Below, in pieces: positions 8,410 to 17,094 of a stretch of 33,528 bases of DNA. The translations under genes were made by a program, and so were the position numbers. The stretch covers positions 1 through 33,528 of the forward strand of contig CAYVOX010000019.1 of NCBI GenBank assembly GCA_964453035.1, written 5' to 3'. Positions within the stretch are counted from its first letter, which is position 1; each line of letters begins with the position of its first letter. The DNA is from CAYVOX01 sp964453035 (GTDB lineage: Bacteria > Chloroflexota > Anaerolineae > Anaerolineales > Anaerolineaceae). The notes under the pieces were generated by a model, which was given only the letters and a program-made list of their open reading frames with translations, was not told the origin of the DNA and made no database searches.

Positions 8410-9560
8410 GAATCTTGATCCTGGCAAGTGAATTTCCACCCGGGCCGGGAGGGATCGGCACGCACGCCTTTGAGGTGGCAAAGGGCCTGGCGCAGACCGG
8501 AGATGACGTGCTGGTGCTGGCTCCGCAGGATTATGCTGCCGAGGAAAGCCTATCGCGCTTCAATGCCGGGCTGCCGTTTACGCTGCGGCGCCTGGCCCAC
8601 GGCAGGATTTCCGTTTTGGAGGGGCTCTCCCACGGGGTGATATTGTGCCGGACTCTCCGCGCCTGGCAGCCCGAGGTGGTGATGACCAGCGGTATGCGCC
8701 CATCCTGGTTGATGGCGGCCTGCAGCCTTGTATTTCGCCAGCGGTGGGCAGCGGTTGGGCACGGGACGGAGTTCGGCGGGGCAAATCCCTGGCACCGGCG
8801 GCTGACGGTTTGGGCTTTCAAGCGCGCCGATGCCTGCATTGCCGTGAGTGAATTCACCCGCACGGTGATTGCCAACCTCGGCGTTCCGCCCGGCTCCATT
8901 TTTGTGATTCCCAACGGGGCCAACCCCGAGGGTGTGCAGGAAGCGCTGACCGAGCGCGTGGAGCGCTTCAGAGAAGCGCATGGGTTGAAGGATGGGCAGG
9001 TGGTTTTACTCTCGGTAGGGCACCTTTCGGAGCGCAAAGGGCAGGATATCGTCATCCGGGCGCTGCCGCGCATCGTCGCTGCCGGGTATGACGCGCATTA
9101 CCTGTTGGTGGGGCTGCCGGGCCGCAAAGACCAGCTGGTAGCCCTGGCAGCGCAACTGGGCATCTCAGGTCGGGTGCACTTCCTGGGGGCGGTGGCGCGC
9201 GATGAGCTGCTGAGCGCCTACGCTGCCTGCGATATTTTTATGATGACCAGCCGCATGACCGCTGACGGCGATTTTGAAGGGTACGGCATTGCCGTCATCG
9301 AGGCAGCCCTGCACGCCAAACCAGCGGTGGTTACGCGCTGCGGGGGGCTGCCCGAGGCGGTCATTGATCACGTCACCGGAAGGGTAGTCAATGAAAATGA
9401 CCCCGAGGATGCCGCCCACGCCGTTGTGGAATTGCTGGAGCAGCCCGGGCTGGCGAATAAATTGGGGCTCCAGGCCCGGCAGCGGGCTGAGCAGGAGTGC
9501 CTGTGGAGCCAGCGTGTGCTGCAGTACCGGCAGATTTTATCAGGGGTGGCTCAAGAATGA
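8406..9560 (+). CDS. GT4 family glycosyltransferase (PimB-like)
   Basis: The 384-residue GT-B enzyme has an N-terminal SEFPPGPGGIGTHAFEVAKGL, with the glycine-rich GGIG loop of GT4 mannosyltransferase-like enzymes. The donor-site EX7E (E291, E299) is in FEGYGIAVIEAAL, followed by VTRCGGLPEAV. The GTG start at 8406 overlaps the previous stop as GTGA, and an upstream GGAGG supports it. Resemblance to PimB/mannosyltransferase enzymes is by style only, so the donor sugar is unknown. The neighbouring polymerase and glycosyltransferases place it in glycan assembly. Confidence 0.9.
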   Translation: MRILILASEFPPGPGGIGTHAFEVAKGLAQTGDDVLVLAPQDYAAEESLSRFNAGLPFTLRRLAHGRISVLEGLSHGVILCRTLRAWQPEVVMTSGMRPSWLMAACSLVFRQRWAAVGHGTEFGGANPWHRRLTVWAFKRADACIAVSEFTRTVIANLGVPPGSIFVIPNGANPEGVQEALTERVERFREAHGLKDGQVVLLSVGHLSERKGQDIVIRALPRIVAAGYDAHYLLVGLPGRKDQLVALAAQLGISGRVHFLGAVARDELLSAYAACDIFMMTSRMTADGDFEGYGIAVIEAALHAKPAVVTRCGGLPEAVIDHVTGRVVNENDPEDAAHAVVELLEQPGLANKLGLQARQRAEQECLWSQRVLQYRQILSGVAQE

Positions 9561-10732
9561 GATTGCTGGTCATCTCGCACACTCCTCATTATGTAGCCAA
9601 TGGCACCATCCGCGGGTGGGGGCCAACCGTGAGGGAACTGGACCGCCTCTCCAGCCTTTTTGACGAGACGACCCACCTGGCGATCCGTTACGATGAGCCC
9701 GCGCCGCCCAGCAGCCTGCCGTATGCCTCGCCCACCGTCCGGCTGCGCCTGCTGCCCCCCGCCGGTGGAGACCGCCTGGGCGATAAACTGGGAATCCTGG
9801 CGCGCTACCCGGAATATTTGCGGGCGATGCTGGAGGAGATGCGGCGAGCCGATTTTGTGCACGTGCGCTGCCCGGCAAACCTCAGCCTGCTGGCGCTAAT
9901 CGTCCTGGCGCTGAAGCGCGCGCCTGCCTACCGCTGGGTGAAGTATGCCGGCAACTGGTCGCCTTCCGCCAACCGCCCCCCGGGTTATGCGCTGCAGCGC
10001 GCGATGCTCCTGCACAACTTGCCCCGGGCGGTGGTTTCAGTCAACGGCGGCTGGCCCGGTCAGAAGGCGCACATTCATTCGTTTTTCAATCCGTCCTTTC
10101 ACCAGGCTGATATTGAACAGGCCTCCCAAACCAGCCGGGAGAAGCGCATGGAGGCTCCACTCGAGCTCATTTTTGCGGGAAGGTTGGAAACGGCCAAGGG
10201 CGTTGAGCTGGTGGTGGATGCAGCCAGAATGCTGAGAGAGGCAGGGGTGTGCTTCAACCTGAGGTTGATCGGCGACGGACCTCAAGTGGAAGATATTAAA
10301 AGTAGGGTGGCGGCTTACCATCTGGAGGAGGCCGTTCACTTTGCCGGTTGGCTGCCTCATCCGCAGATGGCCGAGTACTACCGCAAGGCGCATCTCATGC
10401 TGCTCCCTTCTGCTTCGGAGGGGTGGCCCAAGGTGTTGAGCGAGGGGATGGCTTACGGCGTGGTGCCCCTGGCCAGCACCATCTCCAGCATCCCCCAGAA
10501 CTTGAAGGCCTTCGGTTGCGGGCGCGCTCTGCCGCAGGAGGCCGCCGCCTTCGCCGCAGCCGTTCGGGAGTACGCGGCTCATCCTGATGTCTGGAAGGTT
10601 GAGAGCCTGGCCGGCATGGCGGCTGCGCGGCACTTCACCTACGAGGCCTACCTGGAGGGCATCCAATCCATGGCGCTCTCCGCCTGGGGGCTGCAGTTGC
10701 CAGCAAAGGCAGGTGGAAATGCCCGGTCCTAA
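9557..10732 (+). CDS. GT4 family glycosyltransferase
   Basis: The 391-residue GT-B protein opens with MRLLVISHTPHYV and has an FAGRLETAKGVELVVDAA segment at the start of the donor domain. The donor-site EX7E is E288/E296 within SEGWPKVLSEGMA. ATG 9557 overlaps the preceding TGA as ATGA. An in-frame upstream ATG at 9497 would add 20 residues unlike any GT4 N-terminus and would lie wholly inside the previous gene, so I rejected it. The mid-protein KYAGNWSP stretch is acceptor-side and of unknown specificity. Confidence 0.9.
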   Translation: MRLLVISHTPHYVANGTIRGWGPTVRELDRLSSLFDETTHLAIRYDEPAPPSSLPYASPTVRLRLLPPAGGDRLGDKLGILARYPEYLRAMLEEMRRADFVHVRCPANLSLLALIVLALKRAPAYRWVKYAGNWSPSANRPPGYALQRAMLLHNLPRAVVSVNGGWPGQKAHIHSFFNPSFHQADIEQASQTSREKRMEAPLELIFAGRLETAKGVELVVDAARMLREAGVCFNLRLIGDGPQVEDIKSRVAAYHLEEAVHFAGWLPHPQMAEYYRKAHLMLLPSASEGWPKVLSEGMAYGVVPLASTISSIPQNLKAFGCGRALPQEAAAFAAAVREYAAHPDVWKVESLAGMAAARHFTYEAYLEGIQSMALSAWGLQLPAKAGGNARS

Positions 10733-11762
10733 CCGCCCGCGCCTGCTGTTTGCCGGTCCCATGCTCGGCAAGCATGCCGGCTGGGTGCCCAACCCCGCCG
10801 AGATGCTGGCCGAAAAGCTGTCTGCGACCGGGTGGGATTGCCAGCTCACCTCGCAGGTGGTCAACCGCTATGTGCGCGGGGCGGATATGCTGGTGACGCT
10901 GGTGAGGCGGCGGGCGGATTATGAGGTGGTTTGCCTGCAGATGTACTCTGGCGCCAGCTTCATGATTCAGGACCTGGTGAGCGGACTGGCGCAGCGCCTG
11001 GGTAAGCGCCTGGTGATGGTGCTCCATGGCGGGGGTTTACCGGAATTCACGGCGCGCCACCCGGGCTGGAGCAGGCGGGTTTTACGCCGCGCGGCACAAA
11101 TAGTGGCGCCTTCGGGTTTCCTGGCGGAGGCCGCTCATACCCTGGGCTTTTCTGCCGTGGTCATCCCCAACGCTCTGGCGCTCGAGCAGTACCCATTCCG
11201 GCTGAGGGAGCGGGTTGGGCCGAAATTGCTGTGGATGCGTACCTTTCACCCAATCTACCATCCGCACATGGCGGTAGAGGTGCTCTCAAAAATGTGTCAG
11301 ATTTTTCCGCAATCTGTCCTGACGATGGCCGGGCAGGAGCGCGGCGAGCTGGCCTCCACCCGGCAACTGGCAGCGCAGCTGGGCGTCAGCGCTAAAGTTC
11401 GGTTTTTGGGGTTTTTAAACCTGGACGCCAAACAAGGGGAGTTTTCAACCCACGATATCTTTCTCAATACCAACCATGTGGATAACATGCCCGTCAGCGT
11501 GATAGAAGCAGCTGCCTTTGGCCTGCCGGTGGTGGCAACTGCGGTGGGAGGCGTGCCTTACCTGATTAAATCCGGCGAAAACGGCTTGCTGGTGGAAGAC
11601 GGGGATAGTGCTGGCATGGCGGCCGCCGCTGCGAGGCTGGTATTGGAGGAAGGGCTGGCGCAGAAATTCTCCGCCCGCGGGCGGGAACTGGCCGAGCAGT
11701 GTGATTGGAGCCGGGTTTTGCCGCAGTGGGAGGTCTTGTTGAGCGGGGTGGCGCACGGATGA
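10719..11762 (+). CDS. GT4 family glycosyltransferase with variant DX7E donor motif
   Basis: The 347-residue GT-B protein starts MPGPNRPRLLFAGPMLG and has LVMVLHGGGLPEF in the acceptor half. In the donor half the usual EX7E is D255-x7-E263 (VDNMPVSVIEAAA), with Asp replacing the first Glu. This change may be tolerated, since the second Glu generally contacts the donor ribose. I chose ATG 10719, preceded by AGGTGG, which overlaps the upstream gene by 14 bp. The longer in-frame ORF from 10587 would add 44 Arg/Trp/Pro-rich residues that are clearly a shadow of the previous gene. It is slightly shorter than its GT4 neighbours. Confidence 0.87.
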   Translation: MPGPNRPRLLFAGPMLGKHAGWVPNPAEMLAEKLSATGWDCQLTSQVVNRYVRGADMLVTLVRRRADYEVVCLQMYSGASFMIQDLVSGLAQRLGKRLVMVLHGGGLPEFTARHPGWSRRVLRRAAQIVAPSGFLAEAAHTLGFSAVVIPNALALEQYPFRLRERVGPKLLWMRTFHPIYHPHMAVEVLSKMCQIFPQSVLTMAGQERGELASTRQLAAQLGVSAKVRFLGFLNLDAKQGEFSTHDIFLNTNHVDNMPVSVIEAAAFGLPVVATAVGGVPYLIKSGENGLLVEDGDSAGMAAAAARLVLEEGLAQKFSARGRELAEQCDWSRVLPQWEVLLSGVAHG

Positions 11763-11794
11763 AGCCCTGCAACGGGAGAGGTTCATAACCTACA

Positions 11795-13192
11795 ATGGCA
11801 CCCTTTGACTCCCTCTATGCCGCGCTTCCGGTGTTTGCGCAGAACTGGGCGGTCTCTTTATTCGGCCTGTACTGGCGCTGGCTGCGCTTTGGCCCGGGGT
11901 TTGATGGCATGGTGCAAGCCTACCGCAGCCGCGATGGCTGGGACCGCCAGCAGTGGCAAGCCTTGCAGCAGCAGCGCCTTAAAGCGGTGCTCAGCGCTGC
12001 CGCTGAGCACATCCCTTACTACCGAAACGTTTGGAGCGCGGAACAGAAGCTTGCCGCGCGGGAGGGGCAGATTGAACGTCTGCCGCTGCTGGAAAAAGAC
12101 GCCGTGCGAACTTCCCCTGAGGATTTTTGCAGGAGTGATGTTCCCCACCGGGGGGTCAAGACCTTCCACACCAGCGGTTCCAGCGGCACGCCGATTGCGT
12201 CTTCCTTTACCATTCCTGAGCTTCGCGCGACAATGGCGGTCAGGGAGGCGCGCTCGGCGGGCTGGGCGGGCGTTTCTTTCCGCGAGGCCAGGGCCACCTT
12301 TTCCGGGCGCATGGTAGTGCCGGACCCGCACAGCAAGGGGCCGTTTCACCGCTTCAACCGGGCTGAAAACCAGGTGTACTTTTCGCCTTTTCACCTGCGC
12401 CCTGAAAACGCCACCGCTTACCTGGAAGCGCTCGAGCGGCACCAGGTGCGCTGGATGACGGGCTATGCGGTCTCGTACTATCTGCTGGCGCGCTTTATCG
12501 AGGAGCAGGGGTTGCGCCCACCTCAAACCCTGCGGGCGATCATCACGACCAGTGAAAAATTAACCCCCGAAATGCGCCATTTGTTGGAAAAAGTGTTCCG
12601 ATGCAATGTTTATGAAGAATACAGCACAGTGGAAAATGTGCTGTTTGCCAGCCAATGCGAGCACGGCAGGTTGCACGTCAGCCCGGATATTGGCATAGTC
12701 GAAATTCTGCGCCCGGATGGCAACCCCTGCGCCTCTGGAGAACCCGGAGAGGTGGTCGCCACCAGCCTCATCCGCGGTTACCAGCCCCTTATCCGCTACC
12801 GGCTGGGGGATGTTGCCGCCTGGGATGACCAGGCGTGTCCGTGCGGGCGGCAGATGCCGGTGATTGGGGATGTGGTGGGGCGTGTGGAGGATGTGGTTTT
12901 TTCTCCGGATGGGCGGCAGATGGTGCGCTTTCACGGCATTTTTGTGGATCAACCGCATATCCGCGAGGGGCAAATCATCCAGGAGAGCCTGGAGCACATC
13001 CGGGTGAGGGTAGTGACGAGCGGAGCATTTGGGCAGGAAGACATTGACGAGATCATTCGCCGCGTGCGTCAGCGCCTGGGGTGGAACGTTCGGGTGAGCA
13101 TTGAGCCGGTGGCAGCCATTGAACGCACCAAAGCGGGAAAATTCCAGGCCGTGATATCAAAGGTGGGGCGTGTCGAACCTTCAGAAAAATAG
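11795..13192 (+). CDS. CapK/PaaK-like adenylate-forming enzyme
   Basis: The 465-residue protein belongs to the phenylacetate-CoA ligase / CapK group of the ANL adenylating superfamily. The phosphate-binding loop TSGSSGTP is at residues 126-133. Further motifs are YEEYSTVENVLFAS, the RYRLGDVA hinge region and a C-terminal KAGKFQAVI lysine motif (KxGK), all expected for a functional enzyme. Family members activate a carboxylic acid as acyl-AMP and pass it to CoA or another acceptor. In capsule loci the CapK group is assumed to activate an acid that decorates the glycan or to modify a terminal sugar. A GGGAGAGG at 11774-11781 lies 13 bp upstream of the ATG. The substrate cannot be inferred. Confidence 0.85.
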   Translation: MAPFDSLYAALPVFAQNWAVSLFGLYWRWLRFGPGFDGMVQAYRSRDGWDRQQWQALQQQRLKAVLSAAAEHIPYYRNVWSAEQKLAAREGQIERLPLLEKDAVRTSPEDFCRSDVPHRGVKTFHTSGSSGTPIASSFTIPELRATMAVREARSAGWAGVSFREARATFSGRMVVPDPHSKGPFHRFNRAENQVYFSPFHLRPENATAYLEALERHQVRWMTGYAVSYYLLARFIEEQGLRPPQTLRAIITTSEKLTPEMRHLLEKVFRCNVYEEYSTVENVLFASQCEHGRLHVSPDIGIVEILRPDGNPCASGEPGEVVATSLIRGYQPLIRYRLGDVAAWDDQACPCGRQMPVIGDVVGRVEDVVFSPDGRQMVRFHGIFVDQPHIREGQIIQESLEHIRVRVVTSGAFGQEDIDEIIRRVRQRLGWNVRVSIEPVAAIERTKAGKFQAVISKVGRVEPSEK

Positions 13193-13194
13193 TG

Positions 13195-13224
13195 TTGCAA
13201 AGCAGGATTCAATTGGAATATAAT
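13195..13224 (+). promoter_or_regulatory. Predicted sigma-70-type promoter
   Basis: TTGCAA (13195-13200) and TATAAT (13219-13224) are separated by 18 bp, a near-consensus arrangement. It sits in the only sizeable gap (72 bp) of region A, just before the GT2 at 13265. This suggests the last two genes of the region can be transcribed separately from the long operon. Confidence 0.6.
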
Positions 13225-13264
13225 AAGACCAACCGAGAACGATTATTGGTTCAGAAAGTGACTT

Positions 13265-14314
13265 ATGGGTATGAAAGACTTTACCGTTACCATCATTCTG
13301 CCTGTCTATAACGAAGCAGCCTACATTGAGAAGTGCCTGGATGCGATTGCCCTTCAGGACTTTCAACCGCTCAATCAAATGGAAGTGCTGGTGGTGGACG
13401 GCATGTCCACCGATGGTACCCGTGAAATCGTCAGAGAATTTTCCCTGCAGCACCCCAAGTTAAATATTCGCCTGCTGGATAACCCGGGACGGATCGTTCC
13501 AACGGGTATGAATCTGGCCATGCGGAAAGCCAGGGGTGAGATCATCATTCGCGTGGATGGGCACTGCATAATTGCGCGTGATTATGTGCGCCAGTGCCTG
13601 ATCCATATGCTTAACGACGGCGTGGACGGCGTGGGCGGTCCGATGGATACGATTGGTGAGACAAGCTTATCTGATTCCATCGCCGTAGCCATGAGCTCAC
13701 CGTTTGGGGTGGGAAATTCGGCGTTTAGAACCGTGAAGGGCAAAACGATGCTGGCGGATACGGTGCCGTTTCCGGCGTATTCACGACGGATCATCGAACA
13801 GGCGGGGGGGTACGACGAGGAACTGGTGCGCAACCAGGATGACGAGTATAACTACCGCATCCGCAAGCTGGGCGGGAAGATTCTGCTGGCGGAGGACGTC
13901 CGCTCCAAGTATTTTAGCCGGGGATCCTACTTAAAATTATGGAAGCAATATTACCAGTACGGGTTTTATAAGGTGCGTGTGCTGCAGAAACATCCCAGGC
14001 AGATGAGCCCGCGCCAGTTTATCCCCGGCCTGTTTGTGACCACGTTAATTGTGAGCGCTGTACTGGGTTTGGTCTCGGTGTGGGGACAGCTTTTGCTGGG
14101 TGCTGTGCTGGCAGCTTACCTGGTTGCGAACCTGGCTGCGACCGTGATCACGGCTGCCCGGTGGGGCTGGCGCCACCTGGTGCACCTGCCCATCACCTTT
14201 GGCATTTTGCACCTGAGTTACGGCACAGGGTTTCTGGCTGGCATGCTGCACTTCAGAGAGCGATGGGGGGATAAAATCGGTAAAGTTCCAACACTGGAAT
14301 CGAGCTTTGACTGA
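13265..14314 (+). CDS. GT2 glycosyltransferase, ExoA-like, with C-terminal membrane segments
   Basis: The 349-residue protein has an N-terminal GT2 domain: TIILPVYNEAAYIEKCLDAI near residues 8-27 and MEVLVVDGMSTDGTREIV near 39-56. The GEIIIRVDGHCI segment holds the metal-site D98-G-H100. The VDGH form is typical of succinoglycan ExoA-like enzymes. A YDEELVRNQDDEYNYRIRKLGG segment forms the acceptor/catalytic region. About three hydrophobic segments follow near residues 255-340, so the enzyme is anchored in the cytoplasmic membrane. Two close ATGs exist (13265 and 13271) and either is plausible. It follows a good promoter and overlaps the methyltransferase gene by 8 bp. Confidence 0.9.
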   Translation: MGMKDFTVTIILPVYNEAAYIEKCLDAIALQDFQPLNQMEVLVVDGMSTDGTREIVREFSLQHPKLNIRLLDNPGRIVPTGMNLAMRKARGEIIIRVDGHCIIARDYVRQCLIHMLNDGVDGVGGPMDTIGETSLSDSIAVAMSSPFGVGNSAFRTVKGKTMLADTVPFPAYSRRIIEQAGGYDEELVRNQDDEYNYRIRKLGGKILLAEDVRSKYFSRGSYLKLWKQYYQYGFYKVRVLQKHPRQMSPRQFIPGLFVTTLIVSAVLGLVSVWGQLLLGAVLAAYLVANLAATVITAARWGWRHLVHLPITFGILHLSYGTGFLAGMLHFRERWGDKIGKVPTLESSFD

Positions 14315-15005
14315 ACCGGACGATCTCGTTCGCCTGCGGCAGGAATATGCTGAACGCAAGATACGGTCATCGGGAGGAAATTCGTACTCCCCTTTTAATT
14401 TGCCTTATCTTTTCATCATTCAGCAGCGCCAGCGTGATCTGCTAAAACAGCTAAAGGGGCACCAGATTCTAAATCTTGACGGGAGGCGAATCCTGGAGGT
14501 TGGTTGTGGGGGTGGGGGTGTTCTAATGGAGTATTTATCGCTGGGTGCAACTCCGAACCAGGTTTTTGGAGTGGATCTACTTTTTGACAGGCTGGTTGAA
14601 GCGCAACAGAAGCTGCCACTGGCGGGAATTAGCTGCGCGGACGGGCAAGATTTGCCTTACCAGGCAAATACCTTTGACCTGGTTTTACAATACACAGCTT
14701 TCTCATCCGTTTTGGATGGTGTTATAAAACAAAAAATGGCCAATGAGATGCAGCGCGTTCTAAGCCCCGGCGGAACCATCATCTGGTATGACTTCTGGCT
14801 CAACCCCACCAATCCACAAACGCGAGGGATACAGCCCAAAGAAATCAGGGCTCTATTTGGTGGGTGTAGCATTAGGTTTTACAAAATTTCTTTAGCCCCG
14901 CCAATCGCGCGGCGGGTTGTGCCGGTCTCCTGGGGTCTGGGGGTATTCCTGGAAAGCTTGAGAGTATTTAATTCTCATTACCTGGCGTTGATGCAAAAAG
15001 GATAG
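14307..15005 (+). CDS. Class I SAM-dependent methyltransferase
   Basis: The 232-residue protein has the Rossmann SAM-binding motif ILEVGCGGGG at residues 62-71 and an acidic FGVDLL that ends strand beta-2. Later motifs are an ISCADGQDLPYQANTFDLV stretch (Methyltransf_11-like) and a post-motif RVLSPGGTIIWYDF. It probably methylates a sugar, or a terminal residue to stop chain growth, because it ends the glycosyltransferase run. The start is TTG 14307, with an 8-bp overlap into the GT2 gene. Its DNA appears less GC-rich than its neighbours, a possible sign of separate acquisition. Confidence 0.88.
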   Translation: MTEPDDLVRLRQEYAERKIRSSGGNSYSPFNLPYLFIIQQRQRDLLKQLKGHQILNLDGRRILEVGCGGGGVLMEYLSLGATPNQVFGVDLLFDRLVEAQQKLPLAGISCADGQDLPYQANTFDLVLQYTAFSSVLDGVIKQKMANEMQRVLSPGGTIIWYDFWLNPTNPQTRGIQPKEIRALFGGCSIRFYKISLAPPIARRVVPVSWGLGVFLESLRVFNSHYLALMQKG

Positions 15006-15089
15006 CGCGCATCACCGGTGGGCACAGTCATTGCATCCAACCCGGGCAAAATCAATCAACCGGGTACACCCGAAGAACCTGCCGCAATG

Positions 15090-15098
15090 TGATAAAAT
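15090..15098 (+). promoter_or_regulatory. Possible extended -10 promoter element for the BY-kinase gene
   Basis: The 159-bp gap between the methyltransferase and the BY-kinase contains TGA followed by TAAAAT (15093-15098), which fits the extended -10 pattern TGnTATAAT. No good -35 lies at the right distance. It is about 66 bp before the ATG at 15165, whose ribosome binding site is AAAGG at 15151-15155. I saw no strong terminator in this gap. Confidence 0.35.
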
Positions 15099-15164
15099 TC
15101 AAAGCGCAACGGGGAGAGGGTCACATAAGGCGCCCATTTTTTTGAAACTTAAAGGCAAGCATTT

Positions 15165-17069
15165 ATGGAAATCAGACAGTACCTGGCGGTCATAAAACGT
15201 TGGTTTTGGTTGCTCATCCTGGGAACGGTGATTGGCGGCGTTGCCGCATACACGTTGAGCATTCGCCAGGAAAAAATGTACCAGTCCTCAACCCGGGTGC
15301 AGGTGATGAGTGCGCCGCAATCGAGCAATAATCCGTACAGCTATTACAACGACCAGCAGTTAGCCAAAACCTACGTGCAAACCCTTAAAACCCGACCCAT
15401 CCTGGATGCCGTTGAAGAGAAAATTGGCCGCCGCGTCAGCGCGGGTCAGATCACCACACGCACCATCACCGAAACGCAGTTGATTGATATCAGCGTAGAA
15501 TACAGCGACCCCTACCTGGCGGCTGATATCGCCAACACCCTGGTCAAGGTGTTCACGGAGAAGAACACGGAGATGCAAGCCGGGCGCTTCCTGGAATCGG
15601 AGCAAAGCCTGCAGAGTCAGCTGGCGCAGGTGGATGCGCAGATCCAGGCGCTGCAGACGCAATCGCAGGAGGTTTCCAGCGCTGCCACGGAAGCGACGCT
15701 AAACAAGGCCAAGTCTGAAATCACGCGGCTGGAGGGCGAAATCCTGACCCTGCAGGCCGAAATTGACGCGCTCAACAGCCGCCCGGTGGTTGGTCCGGGC
15801 ACGCCTACGCCGACCATCTCGCCGGTGGATAAGCAAAAGGTGAATGAAAGAGAAATGCGGCTTAAATTGCTCCAGAACACCTACAATTTGTACCAGCAAA
15901 TCTACATTAACCTGATTGTGGTGGGCAACTCCTCATCCACGGGGAGTGCCGCTGTGGGCAGCGATAAATTGCAATCCACAATGGCACTCTACGAGCAGAT
16001 CCGCGCCAGTTTACTGAGTAGTTATGAGGAAGTACGCCTGGCGCGGCTGAACAGCACGTCAAATATTGTCCAGATTGAGCCGGCGAAACCGCAAACCAGC
16101 CCGATTAGACCGCAGACGACGCGCGATGCGACGCTGGGCTGCGCAGTGGGGCTTTTGCTGGCAGGACTGGTGATTTTCCTGATCGAATACCTGGATGACA
16201 CGCTCAAGACGGCAGAGCAAATCAGCCGGGTAATGGGCTTGCCGGTCATCGGTTACATCGCCGATATGAACCACAAGAAAGATACACCCTACGTGCTGGA
16301 AAATCCGCGCTCGCCGGTCTCGGAATCCTTCCGAACCCTACGTACCAACCTTGAATTTGCCGGGGTGGATAAGCCGCTGCATACGCTGCTGGTGGTGAGC
16401 GCCAATCCCTCCGAGGGGAAGACCACCGTAGCAGCCAACCTGGCGATCTCGTTCACGCAGGGTGGCAAGTACGTGCTGCTGATTGACGCTGATTTGCGTC
16501 GACCGCGCATCCATAAATTCTTTGATCTGCCCAACCGCATCGGCCTCAGCGATATCTTTCGCGAATCGATACCTTTGAGCTTCATCGTCAACAAATGGAA
16601 GGATACGAAGCTTTCCATCATCACCAGCGGCGGCATTCCGCCCAACCCGGCAGACCTGATTTCCTCCAAGAAGATGGAGAGCGTGCTGGAGGCGGGCAAA
16701 AACGCCGCGGATATTGTCATTGTGGATGCCCCGCCGTTTCTGGTGGCGGATGCATCCATCCTGGCATCCTATATGGACGGGGTGCTGCTGGTGATCCGTC
16801 CCGGTAAGACGCCGGTGGATGCTGCCATGACCACCCTGGAACAGATGAACCGGGCTGGCGCTAATATTGTGGGCGTGGTGATGAACCGTATTCCGCGCAA
16901 TCGTTCCTATTACTACGGCGGCTACCGCTATTATTCACCGTATTATCAGAGCCAGTATCACGATGATATGGACGGGGAAGGCGATAAAGGGGGCAAGACG
17001 CGGACAAGGTCGTGGCTGGGTCGGATTTTTGGCCCTAAGAAACCAGCCAGCGACGAGGACGAAGCCTGA
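15165..17069 (+). CDS. Wzz-fused BY-kinase: chain-length determinant / tyrosine autokinase
   Basis: The 634-residue protein is a Wzc-type fusion. A Wzz domain has TM1 at about 13-30, a long extracytoplasmic coiled-coil-rich region and a Pro-rich stretch (306-316) before TM2 at about 322-340. The cytoplasmic BY-kinase follows: Walker A SANPSEGKT with K419, Walker A' IDADLRRP with D441 and D443, and Walker B VIVDAPP with D521. The C-terminal tail has nine tyrosines between 582 and 598, the usual autophosphorylation cluster. Such proteins oligomerise, control polymer length and cycle phosphorylation during export. A cognate low-molecular-weight phosphatase lies two genes downstream. The length is slightly under the usual ~720 residues of proteobacterial Wzc, through a shorter periplasmic domain. 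Confidence 0.93.
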   Translation: MEIRQYLAVIKRWFWLLILGTVIGGVAAYTLSIRQEKMYQSSTRVQVMSAPQSSNNPYSYYNDQQLAKTYVQTLKTRPILDAVEEKIGRRVSAGQITTRTITETQLIDISVEYSDPYLAADIANTLVKVFTEKNTEMQAGRFLESEQSLQSQLAQVDAQIQALQTQSQEVSSAATEATLNKAKSEITRLEGEILTLQAEIDALNSRPVVGPGTPTPTISPVDKQKVNEREMRLKLLQNTYNLYQQIYINLIVVGNSSSTGSAAVGSDKLQSTMALYEQIRASLLSSYEEVRLARLNSTSNIVQIEPAKPQTSPIRPQTTRDATLGCAVGLLLAGLVIFLIEYLDDTLKTAEQISRVMGLPVIGYIADMNHKKDTPYVLENPRSPVSESFRTLRTNLEFAGVDKPLHTLLVVSANPSEGKTTVAANLAISFTQGGKYVLLIDADLRRPRIHKFFDLPNRIGLSDIFRESIPLSFIVNKWKDTKLSIITSGGIPPNPADLISSKKMESVLEAGKNAADIVIVDAPPFLVADASILASYMDGVLLVIRPGKTPVDAAMTTLEQMNRAGANIVGVVMNRIPRNRSYYYGGYRYYSPYYQSQYHDDMDGEGDKGGKTRTRSWLGRIFGPKKPASDEDEA

Positions 17070-17094
17070 GCCGACCCCGATGCCAGTCTAAAAA

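Noticed and set aside
10587..10718. N-terminal extension of the variant GT4 gene
   Set aside because: The 44 residues are Arg/Trp/Pro-rich shadow sequence inside the previous gene; ATG 10719 has a good ribosome binding site and starts at the domain edge.
15040..15065. ACCCGG/CCGGGT inverted repeat before the BY-kinase
   Set aside because: Six bp of stem with a 14-nt loop and no T-tract; likely chance.
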